Below, in pieces: positions 38,488 to 47,096 of a stretch of 64,000 bases of DNA. The DNA comes from Domibacillus sp. PGB-M46 (GTDB lineage Bacteria > Bacillota > Bacilli > Bacillales > Domibacillaceae): assembly GCF_022668875.1 (NCBI RefSeq), contig NZ_JAKGCR010000005.1, forward strand, positions 62,001-126,000, written 5' to 3'. Made by a program: the position numbers and the translations under genes. The notes under the pieces were generated by a model that worked only from the letters and a program-made list of their open reading frames with translations, was not told where the DNA came from and ran no database searches. The first letter of the stretch is position 1; each line of letters starts with the position of its first letter.

Positions 38488-40259
38488 TCAATTTCCGGGC
38501 AAAACTCATTCTGTCGCTTTTTATTTTGATTGCGGCTGTTTTGGCCGCTTTGGGAATCTGGCTTGGTCAAATGTTTAAATCTTACTATCTTGCTACCATT
38601 AATGACCGGCTTGAGCGGGAAACCTCCCTGCTAGCCGGTGCAGTGGAAGATTGGGGAGGAACAGAAGCAATTAATCCGGTGGTGCTCGACAAATGGAGCG
38701 AGCAGATGGATACGCGTTTGAGTGTGGCGGATAACAATGGAGATCTTCTTTATGACAGCGGCGGGACAGATGAAGAAGAAAACGCCGTGCACCGGGATAT
38801 CGCCCACCGTATCTCAGAAACTTTAAATGAAAAAAACTACCAAACCTCCTTAATGCGTAAAATGGATGTTCAGTACCACTGGACACCTATTTTAACAAAA
38901 ACGGGAGAGCAGGAAGGCTACGTCATTGTGAGTATGCGGGTCGATGCGCTCGATGAAATATACGGCCAAATTTGGGCGATTTTGCTGACTTCGCTTGGAC
39001 TGTCCCTGCTCTTGATTATTTTAATCGGGACCAAAATTACAACCCGGTATGTAAAGCCAATTGAATCGGCAGCTATGGTGGCCATTGAGCTGGCAAAGGG
39101 TAACTATAGGGCGAGAACATATGAAACGCCTCCTGATGAGATGGGAATGCTCAGTACGTCGATTAACATATTAGCAAGAAACCTTCAAGAAATGATGCAG
39201 GCGCAGGAAGTTCATCAAAATCGCCTGACAACGTTGATTGAAAACATTGAAAGCGGGCTTCTGCTTATTGATGACCGCGGCTATATTGTGATGGCGAACC
39301 GGTCTTTTAAAAAAATGTACAGCACTGGCCGCATCATTAAAAAACGGTATTATGAGGTCATTACCCAAGAAGACGTGATTAAAATTGTCGAGGATGTTTT
39401 TATGACAGAGAAAAATGTCCGCCGGCAAATTAAAATGACGTTTGATCTTGAAGAGAAGGACATTGAAGTATCAGGGGCCCCGATTATCGGTACAAATGAC
39501 GAATGGAAAGGGATTCTCGTCGTGTACCATGACATTACGGAAATTAAGCATTTGGAACAAATGCGTAAGGATTTTGTTGCCAATGTGTCCCATGAATTAA
39601 AAACACCGATCACCTCAATCAAAGGCTTTTCAGAAACATTGCTGGACGGTGCGCTGAATGACCCGGATGCGGCAAAGATGTTTCTGGAGATTATCTGGAA
39701 AGAAAGCGGCCGCATGGAAAGACTTGTGGCCGATTTACTCGACCTTTCCAAAATTGAGCAGAAAGGACTTACGCTTAATTTAACAGCAGTGCCGTTGAAA
39801 AAACTGTTGAGTGAAGTGATTGTCACGCTTGAAAGTCGTCTGGAAGCAAAAGATATTGCCCTTCAAATGAACGTGTCTGACCATCTGGTTATTCAAGGAG
39901 ATGAATACCGGCTTAAGCAGGTATTTGTTAACCTCATTACAAATGCCATTTTATACACACCAAAAGGCGGGCAGATTTTCGTGGATGCAAGCGAGTCGGA
40001 CCAGGTGGTGGATGTAAAAGTTTCTGATACCGGTATTGGAATTGAAAAAGCGGAGCTGCCGCGTATTTTTGAACGGTTTTACCGTGTGGATAAAGCGCGG
40101 AGCCGGGATTCAGGCGGAACAGGGCTTGGACTTGCCATTGTTAAACATATTATGGAAGCCCATCACGGGAAAATTAACGTGGAAAGCAAGCTGAATGAAG
40201 GAACGACATTTACTGTTTCGTTCATCAAGAATTTGCGGAATGATTTTACAAAAGATTAA
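38484..40259 (+). CDS. phoR: phosphate sensor histidine kinase PhoR
   Basis: 591 residues. Membrane helix 1 is at about 7-29 and helix 2 at about 163-184, enclosing an extracytoplasmic PAS-like domain; then HAMP (about 185-240), a cytoplasmic PAS (about 250-350), HisKA with His370 in SHELKTP, and HATPase with the N, G1 (DTGIGIEK), F and G2 (GTGLGLAI) boxes. In B. subtilis PhoR responds to teichoic acid precursors rather than phosphate itself. Start GTG overlapping phoP by four bases. Placement upstream of polA is as in B. subtilis. Confidence 0.95.
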   Translation: MINFRAKLILSLFILIAAVLAALGIWLGQMFKSYYLATINDRLERETSLLAGAVEDWGGTEAINPVVLDKWSEQMDTRLSVADNNGDLLYDSGGTDEEENAVHRDIAHRISETLNEKNYQTSLMRKMDVQYHWTPILTKTGEQEGYVIVSMRVDALDEIYGQIWAILLTSLGLSLLLIILIGTKITTRYVKPIESAAMVAIELAKGNYRARTYETPPDEMGMLSTSINILARNLQEMMQAQEVHQNRLTTLIENIESGLLLIDDRGYIVMANRSFKKMYSTGRIIKKRYYEVITQEDVIKIVEDVFMTEKNVRRQIKMTFDLEEKDIEVSGAPIIGTNDEWKGILVVYHDITEIKHLEQMRKDFVANVSHELKTPITSIKGFSETLLDGALNDPDAAKMFLEIIWKESGRMERLVADLLDLSKIEQKGLTLNLTAVPLKKLLSEVIVTLESRLEAKDIALQMNVSDHLVIQGDEYRLKQVFVNLITNAILYTPKGGQIFVDASESDQVVDVKVSDTGIGIEKAELPRIFERFYRVDKARSRDSGGTGLGLAIVKHIMEAHHGKINVESKLNEGTTFTVSFIKNLRNDFTKD

Positions 40260-40330
40260 CGAACCGTTTACATTTATTTTATATTGAACTGGTATAGTAT
40301 AAATATCAACCCCTTTATCCAGCTTTTGTT

Positions 40331-40373
40331 TGGCGGAGGCGCTTAGTTGATGGCTCTCCGCCGCTTTTTTTTC
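40331..40373 (+). terminator. phoPR terminator 1
   Basis: GGCGGAG pairs with CTCCGCC around a 17-base loop and is followed by GCTTTTTTTT. Confidence 0.82.
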
Positions 40374-40385
40374 CGAAAAACAAAC

Positions 40386-40451
40386 AAGCCGTTGTTTTCT
40401 TTTTTTCTGCCGTGCATGGTAGAATAAAAAAGAAAAACAACGGCTTTTTTA
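40386..40451. terminator. long inverted repeat / terminator 2 between phoR and polA
   Basis: Arms of about 23 bases (AAGCCGTTGTTTT plus a T-rich run, with its complement ending AAAACAACGGCTT) enclose a loop of about a dozen bases and end in TTTTTT. It is long for a terminator, and symmetrical A/T runs would let it work in either direction. It directly follows terminator 1. Confidence 0.7.
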
Positions 40452-40464
40452 CTGACGAATATGT

Positions 40465-40577
40465 AGCGCCGGGTGCCTGAGGGCTTACAGGAAAAGGGGT
40501 CACAAGGTACGGCAGCCGGATGCTGTTAACTTCTGCTCCATTCTTACGCCTGCTGCCGATAAGGGGCGCTTGGCGCT
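40465..40577 (+). promoter_or_regulatory. possible structured leader before polA
   Basis: No gene lies here. AGCGCC (40465-40470) can pair with GGCGCT (40572-40577), closing a domain that contains CGGCAGC (40510-40516) pairing with GCTGCCG (40552-40558). The sequence after the closing helix, TTTTTGAGG, could make GGCGCT part of a weak terminator. No riboswitch class was recognised. The region may be a leader RNA or simply GC-rich spacer. Confidence 0.3.
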
Positions 40578-40615
40578 TTTTGAGGTGCATGTACTATGAA
40601 TGCCAAGGAGGATGT

Positions 40616-43240
40616 ATGGAAAAAAAATTAGTGCTTATTGACGGAAACAGCATTGCATATCGGGCTTTTTTTGCATTGCCGCTTTTAAGTAATTCAAAAG
40701 GCGTGCATACAAATGCCGTATATGGCTTTGCGATGATGCTTAATAAAATGGTGAAAGACGAACAGCCGACTCATATACTGGTTGCCTTTGATGCGGGGAA
40801 AACGACTTTTCGCCACAAAACATTTACAGAATATAAAGGGACGCGCCAAAAAACGCCGCCCGAGCTGTCCGAACAATTTTCTTATGTGCGCGAACTGCTG
40901 AAAGCGTACAGTATTCCTTACTTTGAATTGGAAAACTATGAAGCCGATGACATTATCGGGACATTGTCACTTCAAGCGGAAAAAGAAGGATATACGGTTA
41001 AAGTATATTCGGGCGACAAAGATCTGACACAGCTCGCTACAGACAAAACGACTGTATGCATTACACGCAAAGGCATAACAGATATTGAAGAATATACACC
41101 TGAACATATTGAAGAAAAATATGGCCTGACACCGATGCAGATCATAGACATGAAGGGGCTGATGGGAGATGCTTCCGACAATATCCCCGGGGTGCCGGGT
41201 ATCGGTGAAAAAACAGCGATTAAACTGTTAAAGCAGTTTCACTCTGTTGAAGAATTGATCCAGTCAATTGATGAGGTTAGCGGTGCAAAGCTGAAGGAAA
41301 AGCTTGTCGAACATAAAGATAAAGCAGTCATGAGCAAGCAGCTTGCAACGATCTTACGGACGGTGCCTATGGAGCTCGGAGTCGAACGGCTTGCTTATCA
41401 GGGGGCAGATCAAGATAAATTGTATGATTTATACCGGGATCTTGAATTTAAGTCATTGCTTGACAGTATTCAGCGTACGGAGGAAACCGGCCCGGCAGCA
41501 GACGTGGATTTTGCCATTGTAAGGGAGCCGGAGGCATCTCATTTTGAACAAGCGGACGCTGTATATGTAGAAATGCTCGATGTGAACTACCACCGGGCGC
41601 CAATTGCCGGTATTGCTGTGTCGGGAAGTGGGAAAACCATTTTTCTGCCGGGCGAAACGGCTGTGTCTTCTCCGGCATTTAAGCAGTGGGCGGAAAACCC
41701 GTCTGCCCGTAAAACCGTTTATGATGCAAAAAGAACGGTCATTGCGCTGCGGCGTTCGGGGATCGGGTTGGCCGGTATTGATTTTGATGTGTTTTTGGCG
41801 TCTTATTTAATTAACCCATCTGAATCACCGGAAGATTTCGCTGCTGTAGCGAAGCTGCATGGGGAAACAGGCATCGCATCGGACGAAACCGTTTATGGGA
41901 AAGGGGCAAAACTGGCTCTTCCGGACGAAGCTGTTTATGCGAAACATATTAGTGCAAAAGCAGAAGCGTTAAGCCGGCTTGATGACACATGCCGGCAGGA
42001 GCTGACTGAAAATGACCAAAATGAATTGTTTGATGAATTAGAGCTTCCGCTTGCCCTCATTTTAGCCGATATGGAATCGGAAGGCGTGCGGGTTGATATG
42101 GACCGGTTAAATGAAATGGGAACCGAGCTGAAAAAACGGCTTGCACAAATGGAACAAACGATTCACCAGCTGGCTGGAACGGACTTTAATATAAATTCAC
42201 CGAAGCAGCTTGGCGTTATTTTGTTTGAAAAGCTCGGTCTTCCGCCGGTTAAAAAAACAAAAACCGGGTACTCGACTTCGGCGGACGTTCTTGAAAAATT
42301 GGCGCCGTCACATGAAATTGTACAGCATATTTTAGATTACCGACAAATCGGCAAATTGCAGTCTACGTATATTGAAGGACTGCTGAAAGTAGCGGACCCG
42401 GATACACATAAAATCCATACCCGCTTTAATCAGGCTTTGACTCAGACGGGACGGTTAAGCTCTACTGATCCTAACCTGCAAAACATTCCGATCCGGCTTG
42501 AAGAAGGACGGAAAATCCGACAGGCATTCGTGCCGGAAAAAAAGGATTCTGTTATGTTTGCTGCCGACTACTCTCAAATTGAGCTGCGGGTGCTGGCACA
42601 TATAAGCGGCGATGAAAAACTGATTGAAGCTTTTCAGCAGGGACTTGATATTCATACGGCCACGGCCATGGAAGTTTTTCATGTAGATGAAGACGGAGTA
42701 ACATCGAATATGCGGCGACAGGCAAAAGCCGTTAACTTCGGCATTGTTTACGGCATCAGCGATTACGGCTTGTCTCAAAGTCTTGGCATTACAAGAAAGG
42801 ATGCAGCCGCTTTTATCGAACGGTATTTAAACACCTATCCAGGTGTAAAAGAATATATGGATACGGCTATTCGCCAGGCTAAAGAAAAAGGCTATGTGAC
42901 GACATTGTTAAACCGCCGGCGTTACATTCCGGAAGTCACCAGCCGAAACTTTAACCTGCGTTCATTTGGGGAACGTACGGCGATGAACACACCGATTCAA
43001 GGAAGCGCAGCAGATATTATTAAAAAAGCGATGATTGACGTTGCTGAACGTCTTGAGAGAGAAGGCTTAACATCCAAGCTGCTGCTGCAGGTGCATGATG
43101 AATTGATTTTTGATGTGCCAAAGGAAGAAATCAAACTAATGGAACAAATTGTGCCGGATGTCATGGAGCATGCTTTTGAGCTCGATGTCCCGCTGAAGGT
43201 AGATTATTCATTTGGGCCAACATGGTATGATGCGAAGTAA
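40616..43240 (+). CDS. polA: DNA polymerase I
   Basis: 874 residues from the ATG at 40616, chosen because CCAAGGAGG precedes it and the product begins KKLVLIDGNSIAYRAFFALPLL as in family members; a frame opening at 40520 is untenable. A 5'-3' exonuclease (flap) domain covers residues 1-290, then a proofreading-fold domain lacking the usual catalytic DxE residues (about 300-470), then the polymerase domain with motif A DYSQIELR (Asp651) and motif C VHDE (Asp828). It removes Okazaki RNA primers and fills repair gaps. First gene of polA-mutM-coaE. Confidence 0.96.
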   Translation: MEKKLVLIDGNSIAYRAFFALPLLSNSKGVHTNAVYGFAMMLNKMVKDEQPTHILVAFDAGKTTFRHKTFTEYKGTRQKTPPELSEQFSYVRELLKAYSIPYFELENYEADDIIGTLSLQAEKEGYTVKVYSGDKDLTQLATDKTTVCITRKGITDIEEYTPEHIEEKYGLTPMQIIDMKGLMGDASDNIPGVPGIGEKTAIKLLKQFHSVEELIQSIDEVSGAKLKEKLVEHKDKAVMSKQLATILRTVPMELGVERLAYQGADQDKLYDLYRDLEFKSLLDSIQRTEETGPAADVDFAIVREPEASHFEQADAVYVEMLDVNYHRAPIAGIAVSGSGKTIFLPGETAVSSPAFKQWAENPSARKTVYDAKRTVIALRRSGIGLAGIDFDVFLASYLINPSESPEDFAAVAKLHGETGIASDETVYGKGAKLALPDEAVYAKHISAKAEALSRLDDTCRQELTENDQNELFDELELPLALILADMESEGVRVDMDRLNEMGTELKKRLAQMEQTIHQLAGTDFNINSPKQLGVILFEKLGLPPVKKTKTGYSTSADVLEKLAPSHEIVQHILDYRQIGKLQSTYIEGLLKVADPDTHKIHTRFNQALTQTGRLSSTDPNLQNIPIRLEEGRKIRQAFVPEKKDSVMFAADYSQIELRVLAHISGDEKLIEAFQQGLDIHTATAMEVFHVDEDGVTSNMRRQAKAVNFGIVYGISDYGLSQSLGITRKDAAAFIERYLNTYPGVKEYMDTAIRQAKEKGYVTTLLNRRRYIPEVTSRNFNLRSFGERTAMNTPIQGSAADIIKKAMIDVAERLEREGLTSKLLLQVHDELIFDVPKEEIKLMEQIVPDVMEHAFELDVPLKVDYSFGPTWYDAK

Positions 43241-43252
43241 GGAGAGAGAAAC

Positions 43253-44089
43253 ATGCCGGAATTACCAGAAGTAGAAACAGTCCGCCGTACGCTGAGCGAG
43301 CTGGCGGCGGGCAAAACAATTGCCGGCGTTGATGTGCGCTGGCCGAAAATGATCAAACAGCCCGAGGCAGACGCTTTTCGCGATGCAGTGATTGGTGAAA
43401 CCATTCAGTCAATCGACCGGAGGGGGAAATTTTTAATTTTTCAGCTTGATCATTATGCGCTTATTTCCCATTTGCGTATGGAAGGCAAGTTTAGTGTAAA
43501 TGAAGCTGCAGAGCCTGAAGCCCCTCATACTCATGTTGTTTTTTCATTCACAGACGGTACGGAGCTTCGGTACCGGGACGTTCGTAAATTCGGTACGATG
43601 CATTTAACGGCGAAAGGTGCCGAACACGAGCTGGCTTCGCTGAAAGGGCTCGGTCCTGAGCCGTTTGATGAACACTTTACAGCCGATCATTTGTATCAAA
43701 AGCTGCAAAAAACATCACGCCAGGTAAAAACAGCTCTTTTAGATCAAGTGATTGTAACAGGGCTTGGCAACATTTATGTGGACGAAGTGCTGTTTCGTTC
43801 CCGCGTGCATCCGCATCGGCTCGGCCGGACGATTACAAAGGAAGAAGCGGCAGAGATTCACCGGCATACGGTCGCCGTACTGACAGAAGCGGTAAAGCGG
43901 GGCGGAAGTACGATTCGCACATATGTAAACAGCCAGGGACAAAAAGGGACCTTCCAGGAAATATTAAATGTATATGGACGTGCCGGGGAAGCATGTGTAG
44001 AATGCGGAGCAGAAATTGTAAAAACGAAAACAGGCGGGCGCGGCACGCACATATGTCTGAACTGCCAGCCGTTGGAGCGTCCGCTGTGA
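43253..44089 (+). CDS. mutM: formamidopyrimidine-DNA glycosylase
   Basis: 278-residue Fpg; excises 8-oxoguanine and formamidopyrimidines and nicks the abasic site. The catalytic N-terminal proline follows the initiator Met (MPELPEVETVRRTL), Glu3 is the acid, the catalytic lysine is in RMEGKF, and a C-terminal zinc finger has CVEC...CLNC with DNA-binding RGTH between. It starts 12 bases after polA with SD AAGGAGAG, and its stop overlaps coaE. Confidence 0.97.
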   Translation: MPELPEVETVRRTLSELAAGKTIAGVDVRWPKMIKQPEADAFRDAVIGETIQSIDRRGKFLIFQLDHYALISHLRMEGKFSVNEAAEPEAPHTHVVFSFTDGTELRYRDVRKFGTMHLTAKGAEHELASLKGLGPEPFDEHFTADHLYQKLQKTSRQVKTALLDQVIVTGLGNIYVDEVLFRSRVHPHRLGRTITKEEAAEIHRHTVAVLTEAVKRGGSTIRTYVNSQGQKGTFQEILNVYGRAGEACVECGAEIVKTKTGGRGTHICLNCQPLERPL

Positions 44090-44682
44090 TTATTGGATTA
44101 ACAGGCGGCATTGCGACTGGAAAAAGTACGGTCAGCAATATGTTAAAAGAAAAAGGCTTCCCTGTTATAGATGCTGATATTGCTGCCCGTGCCGTTGTAG
44201 AGCCGGGACAGCCAGCTTTACAGGAAATTATGAATGCATTTGGCAGTGATGTGTTAAGTGCGGACGGATCATTAAACCGGCAAAAGCTCGGCTCGATTAT
44301 TTTTCATGATGAAGAAAAGCGAAAGAAGCTGAATGAAATTGTGCATCCTGCCGTGCGGTCCTGGATGATGGCTGAGAAGGATAAAGCTGTCCAGAAGGGG
44401 TACAAAACCATTGTGTTTGATATCCCGCTTCTTTTTGAAAGTAAGCTTACCTGGATGGCAGACCGCACGCTGCTTGTTTACACTGATCCTGCTGTTCAAT
44501 TACACAGGCTGATGAACCGAAACGGTTACACGGAAGAAGAAGCATCTGCCCGCATTCAATCTCAAATGCCAATTGAAGAAAAAAAAGAGCTGGCTGATGA
44601 TATCATTAATAACAGTGGTACAAAAGAAGAAACCGCAAAGCAGCTTGAGCATTGGCTGACCCGACTAGGACTCGATTCTTAA
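44086..44682 (+). CDS. coaE: dephospho-CoA kinase
   Basis: 198 residues; last step of coenzyme A synthesis. P-loop GLTGGIATGKS at residues 4-14, lid and CoA regions DADIAARAVVEPG, VHPAVR, DIPLLFE. The start is the GTG at 44086, which overlaps the mutM stop by four bases and has TTGGAG eight bases upstream; the protein then begins as B. subtilis CoaE does. A longer in-frame opening at 43993 lies inside mutM and is rejected. The last codons fall within the terminator. Confidence 0.95.
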   Translation: MIIGLTGGIATGKSTVSNMLKEKGFPVIDADIAARAVVEPGQPALQEIMNAFGSDVLSADGSLNRQKLGSIIFHDEEKRKKLNEIVHPAVRSWMMAEKDKAVQKGYKTIVFDIPLLFESKLTWMADRTLLVYTDPAVQLHRLMNRNGYTEEEASARIQSQMPIEEKKELADDIINNSGTKEETAKQLEHWLTRLGLDS

Positions 44683-44697
44683 TCGGGTCTTTTTTTG
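44658..44697 (+). terminator. polA-mutM-coaE operon terminator
   Basis: GACCCGA pairs with TCGGGTC (inner GACTCGATT can pair too), followed by TTTTTTTG. It overlaps the coaE stop. Confidence 0.85.
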
Positions 44698-44754
44698 TCC
44701 CTTAATAATTTTTTTAAAATTAGTGGGACATTTTTTGTTCCATTTTCCGTTTAA

Positions 44755-44797
44755 TATGTTATACTAAATTCAGTTAATCAATATAAAGTATAACATT
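44755..44797 (+). promoter_or_regulatory. gapB promoter with CcpN-like inverted operator
   Basis: A -10 box TATACT (44760-44765) is embedded in TATGTTATACT (44755-44765), which fits the CcpN box TRTGHYATAYW at all 11 positions. The exact inverted copy AGTATAACAT (44787-44796) lies 21 bases on. Together they make a perfect 10-bp inverted repeat over the start site. CcpN represses gapB and pckA during glycolysis in B. subtilis. Confidence 0.72.
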
Positions 44798-44818
44798 ATT
44801 AGCGGGAGGGCCTTATTT

Positions 44819-45850
44819 ATGACAAAAGCAAAAGTAGCCATTAATGGATTTGGACGTATTGGCCGTATGGTATTTCGTAAAGCTATTTTAGAGGACAACC
44901 TTGATATTATTGCGATAAACGCCAGCTATCCGGCGGAAACCCTTGCACATTTGCTTAAATACGACACGAATCACGGAAAGTTCGAAGGGGATATCGAAGT
45001 TGAAGAAAAAGCGCTTATTGTAAATGGAAAGCGCGTGCAGCTTCTGTCCAGCCGTGACCCGCTTGAGCTTCCATGGGACAAACTTGGGGTAGAGATTGTG
45101 ATTGAAGCAACAGGTAAATTTAATGCCCGCGATAAAGCGGCCCTTCACCTGCAGGCAGGTGCAAAAAAAGTCATTTTGACGGCACCGGGCAAAGAAGAAG
45201 ACGTCACTATTGTGATGGGGGTTAATGAAGAAGTACTTGATATTGATAATCATCATATTATTTCCAATGCATCCTGCACAACAAATTGTCTTGCGCCGGT
45301 CGCAAAAGTACTGGATGATCAATTCGGTATTGAAAACGGATTGATGACAACCGTTCATGCGTACACAAATGATCAAAAAAATATTGATAACCCGCATAAA
45401 GACCTTCGCCGTGCCCGTGCCTGCGCTCAGTCTATTATTCCGACTTCAACTGGAGCAGCAAAAGCACTTTCTCTTGTGCTGCCGCAATTAAAAGGAAAAG
45501 TGCATGGAATGGCCCTGCGGGTGCCAACGTCTAATGTTTCACTGGTAGACTTGGTAGTTGATGTGAAAACGCCAGTAACAGCAGAAGAAGTAAACGAAGC
45601 CTTTCAAAAAGCAGCGGCAGGTCCATTAAATGGTATTCTCGGCTTTACAGAAGAGCCGCTTGTATCGGTTGATTTTAATACAAACCCTCATTCTTCTACG
45701 ATCGATGGCCTGACTACGATGGTCATGGGCGAAACAAAAGTAAAAGTGCTTGCCTGGTACGATAATGAATGGGGCTACTCATGCCGCGTTGTTGATCTTG
45801 TTCAGTTTGTGGCAGAACAAATGAAGAAAAAAGTTTATATTTCAGCTTAA
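44819..45850 (+). CDS. gapB: gluconeogenic glyceraldehyde-3-phosphate dehydrogenase GapB
   Basis: 343 residues. NADP-preferring GAPDH used in gluconeogenesis. Catalytic Cys153 is in SNASCTTNC, and the NAD(P) loop is NGFGRIGR. The second strand ends AINASYPAETLAHL without the acidic residue that selects NAD in GapA, so NADP use and the GapB assignment are well supported. SD GGGAGGG. Monocistronic: a terminator separates it from speD, while in B. subtilis gapB and speD are co-transcribed. Confidence 0.95.
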   Translation: MTKAKVAINGFGRIGRMVFRKAILEDNLDIIAINASYPAETLAHLLKYDTNHGKFEGDIEVEEKALIVNGKRVQLLSSRDPLELPWDKLGVEIVIEATGKFNARDKAALHLQAGAKKVILTAPGKEEDVTIVMGVNEEVLDIDNHHIISNASCTTNCLAPVAKVLDDQFGIENGLMTTVHAYTNDQKNIDNPHKDLRRARACAQSIIPTSTGAAKALSLVLPQLKGKVHGMALRVPTSNVSLVDLVVDVKTPVTAEEVNEAFQKAAAGPLNGILGFTEEPLVSVDFNTNPHSSTIDGLTTMVMGETKVKVLAWYDNEWGYSCRVVDLVQFVAEQMKKKVYISA

Positions 45851-45862
45851 TTGTCTCATACA

Positions 45863-45893
45863 TAAGCCCCGGTACCCGCCGAGGCTTTTTTCT
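45863..45893 (+). terminator. gapB terminator
   Basis: AAGCC...GGCTT stem with inner CGG/CCG pairs followed by TTTTTTC, 13 bases past the gapB stop. Confidence 0.75.
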
Positions 45894-45915
45894 ATGAAAA
45901 AAATAAAGAAACTTG

Positions 45916-45944
45916 TTGCAAAATGTTTTGACAGGTCGTATACT
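45916..45944 (+). promoter_or_regulatory. speD promoter
   Basis: TTGCAA (45916-45921), a 17-base spacer and TATACT (45939-45944), giving a leader of about 110 bases. Confidence 0.65.
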
Positions 45945-45950
45945 CAACTT

Positions 45951-46060
45951 TGTGAAATAAATGCTTAAAGGGTTAGGACCTCTTCGGACTAACTTTCCCC
46001 CGTGGCAGTGATCACTTTTACAATTGATTCAAAAACTACTTTGTAAAAGGGGGAACGATC
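45951..46060 (+). promoter_or_regulatory. structured speD leader sequestering the ribosome binding site
   Basis: GTTAG (45972-45976) pairs with CTAAC (45989-45993) as a first hairpin. Then TTTCCCC (45994-46000) can pair with GGGGAA (46050-46055), and CTTTTACAA (46015-46023) pairs perfectly with TTGTAAAAG (46041-46049). The two helices stack and hold the whole AAAGGGGGAA ribosome binding site seven bases before the ATG. This is the architecture of a translation-controlling RNA. No described riboswitch class was recognised. Confidence 0.6.
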
Positions 46061-46441
46061 ATGGAAACAATGGGTCGTCACGTCATTTCAGAATTATGGG
46101 GCTGCAATTTTGACAAATTAAACGATATGGAAGTCATCGAGAGAACATTTGTCGACGCCGCTCTTAAATCAGGTGCGGAAATTCGCGAAGTCGCGTTCCA
46201 CAAGTTTGCTCCTCAAGGAGTAAGTGGAGTCGTCATTATCTCCGAGTCTCATTTAACGATTCACAGCTTCCCGGAACATGGATATGCAAGTATTGATGTT
46301 TATACATGTGGGGATCTCGATCCGAACATTGCTGCAAACTATATTGCAGATGCACTTGAAGCTGAAACACGCGAAACAATTGAGATGCCGCGTGGTATGG
46401 GTCCGGTACGCACGCAACTTAAAGAAACTGCAAATGTGTAA
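46061..46441 (+). CDS. speD: S-adenosylmethionine decarboxylase proenzyme
   Basis: 126-residue short (class 1B) proenzyme that self-cleaves to a pyruvoyl enzyme and makes decarboxylated SAM, the aminopropyl donor for spermidine. The cleavage site is before Ser63 in [11 protein letters not shown]; the His and Cys proton-relay residues are in [20 protein letters not shown]. Length and sequence match B. subtilis SpeD. The ribosome binding site is AAAGGGGGAA, lying inside a strong leader helix. Confidence 0.96.
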   Translation: METMGRHVISELWGCNFDKLNDMEVIERTFVDAALKSGAEIREVAFHKFAPQGVSGVVIISESHLTIHSFPEHGYASIDVYTCGDLDPNIAANYIADALEAETRETIEMPRGMGPVRTQLKETANV

Positions 46442-46447
46442 GCAAAA

Positions 46448-46483
46448 CGAGGTGTATGAACTTTCATACACCTCTTTTTTATT
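46448..46483 (+). terminator. speD intrinsic terminator
   Basis: GAGGTGTATGAA pairs with TTCATACACCTC, followed by six T. Confidence 0.92.
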
Positions 46484-46572
46484 TTCATAAGGTCTCTTTT
46501 TTAGTATGATAATGAGTAAGAACGAAACCAGCACATTGCAGGATATAAATAAAATCGGAGTTGATTAAAGCC

Positions 46573-47031
46573 ATGATTTGCCCTGACTGCCGTTTTAACG
46601 GGACGAAAGTTGTCGATTCGCGCCCGGCAGATGACGGGCATTCCATCCGCCGGCGCCGTGAATGTGAAAAATGCGGCTACCGGTTTACGACTTTTGAACG
46701 CGTAGAGCACATGCCGCTCATCGTTGTAAAAAAAGAAGGAATGCGCGAAGAATTTAACCGCGAGAAAATGCTTCGCGGATTGATAAAAGCATGCGAGAAG
46801 CGGCCGGTGCCGCTTGGAACGCTTGAAAAAATGACCGCTGATATCGAACAGGAACTGCGCTCAAAAGGTGTATCGGAAGTGCAGTCAGATGCAATCGGTG
46901 AAATGGTCATGGACCGTCTTGCAGAAATTGATGAAGTAGCGTATGTCCGCTTTGCGTCCGTGTACCGGCAATTCAAAGATATTAACGTATTTTTGGATGA
47001 ATTAAAAGAAATTATTAACAAAGAAAAATAA
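46573..47031 (+). CDS. nrdR: transcriptional repressor NrdR
   Basis: 152 residues from the ATG at 46573, equal to B. subtilis NrdR; a TTG at 46561 is in frame but touches the GGAG. An N-terminal zinc ribbon has Cys3, Cys6, Cys31 and Cys34; an ATP-cone domain spans about 49-139 and binds ATP or dATP. Represses ribonucleotide reductase genes when dATP is high. No nrd genes are in the window. It precedes dnaB-dnaI, as in B. subtilis. Confidence 0.96.
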   Translation: MICPDCRFNGTKVVDSRPADDGHSIRRRRECEKCGYRFTTFERVEHMPLIVVKKEGMREEFNREKMLRGLIKACEKRPVPLGTLEKMTADIEQELRSKGVSEVQSDAIGEMVMDRLAEIDEVAYVRFASVYRQFKDINVFLDELKEIINKEK

Positions 47032-47032
47032 A

Positions 47033-47066
47033 CTCCCGGGAGAGATAGAGCTCCGGGCTTTTTTCT
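47033..47066 (+). terminator. nrdR terminator
   Basis: CCCGGGAG pairs with CTCCGGG around GAGATAGAG, followed by CTTTTTTC; begins just past the nrdR stop. Confidence 0.8.
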
Positions 47067-47096
47067 TCTTATTTAAGAAACTTTGAGGTGAAGAAT

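Noticed and set aside
39350-39826. 158-codon open frame on the minus strand inside phoR
   Set aside because: Shadow frame, Ser-rich composition caused by reverse reading; no ribosome binding site.
40461-40600. Possible cobalamin or other known riboswitch before polA (GGTGCC...AAAAGGGG...CGGCAGCC)
   Set aside because: The B12-box and other invariant blocks are missing and polA is not a plausible target, so only a generic structured region is reported.
44888-45397. 169-codon open frame on the minus strand inside gapB
   Set aside because: Antisense shadow of a conserved gene; composition (Cys, His, Phe rich) and lack of a ribosome binding site argue against coding.
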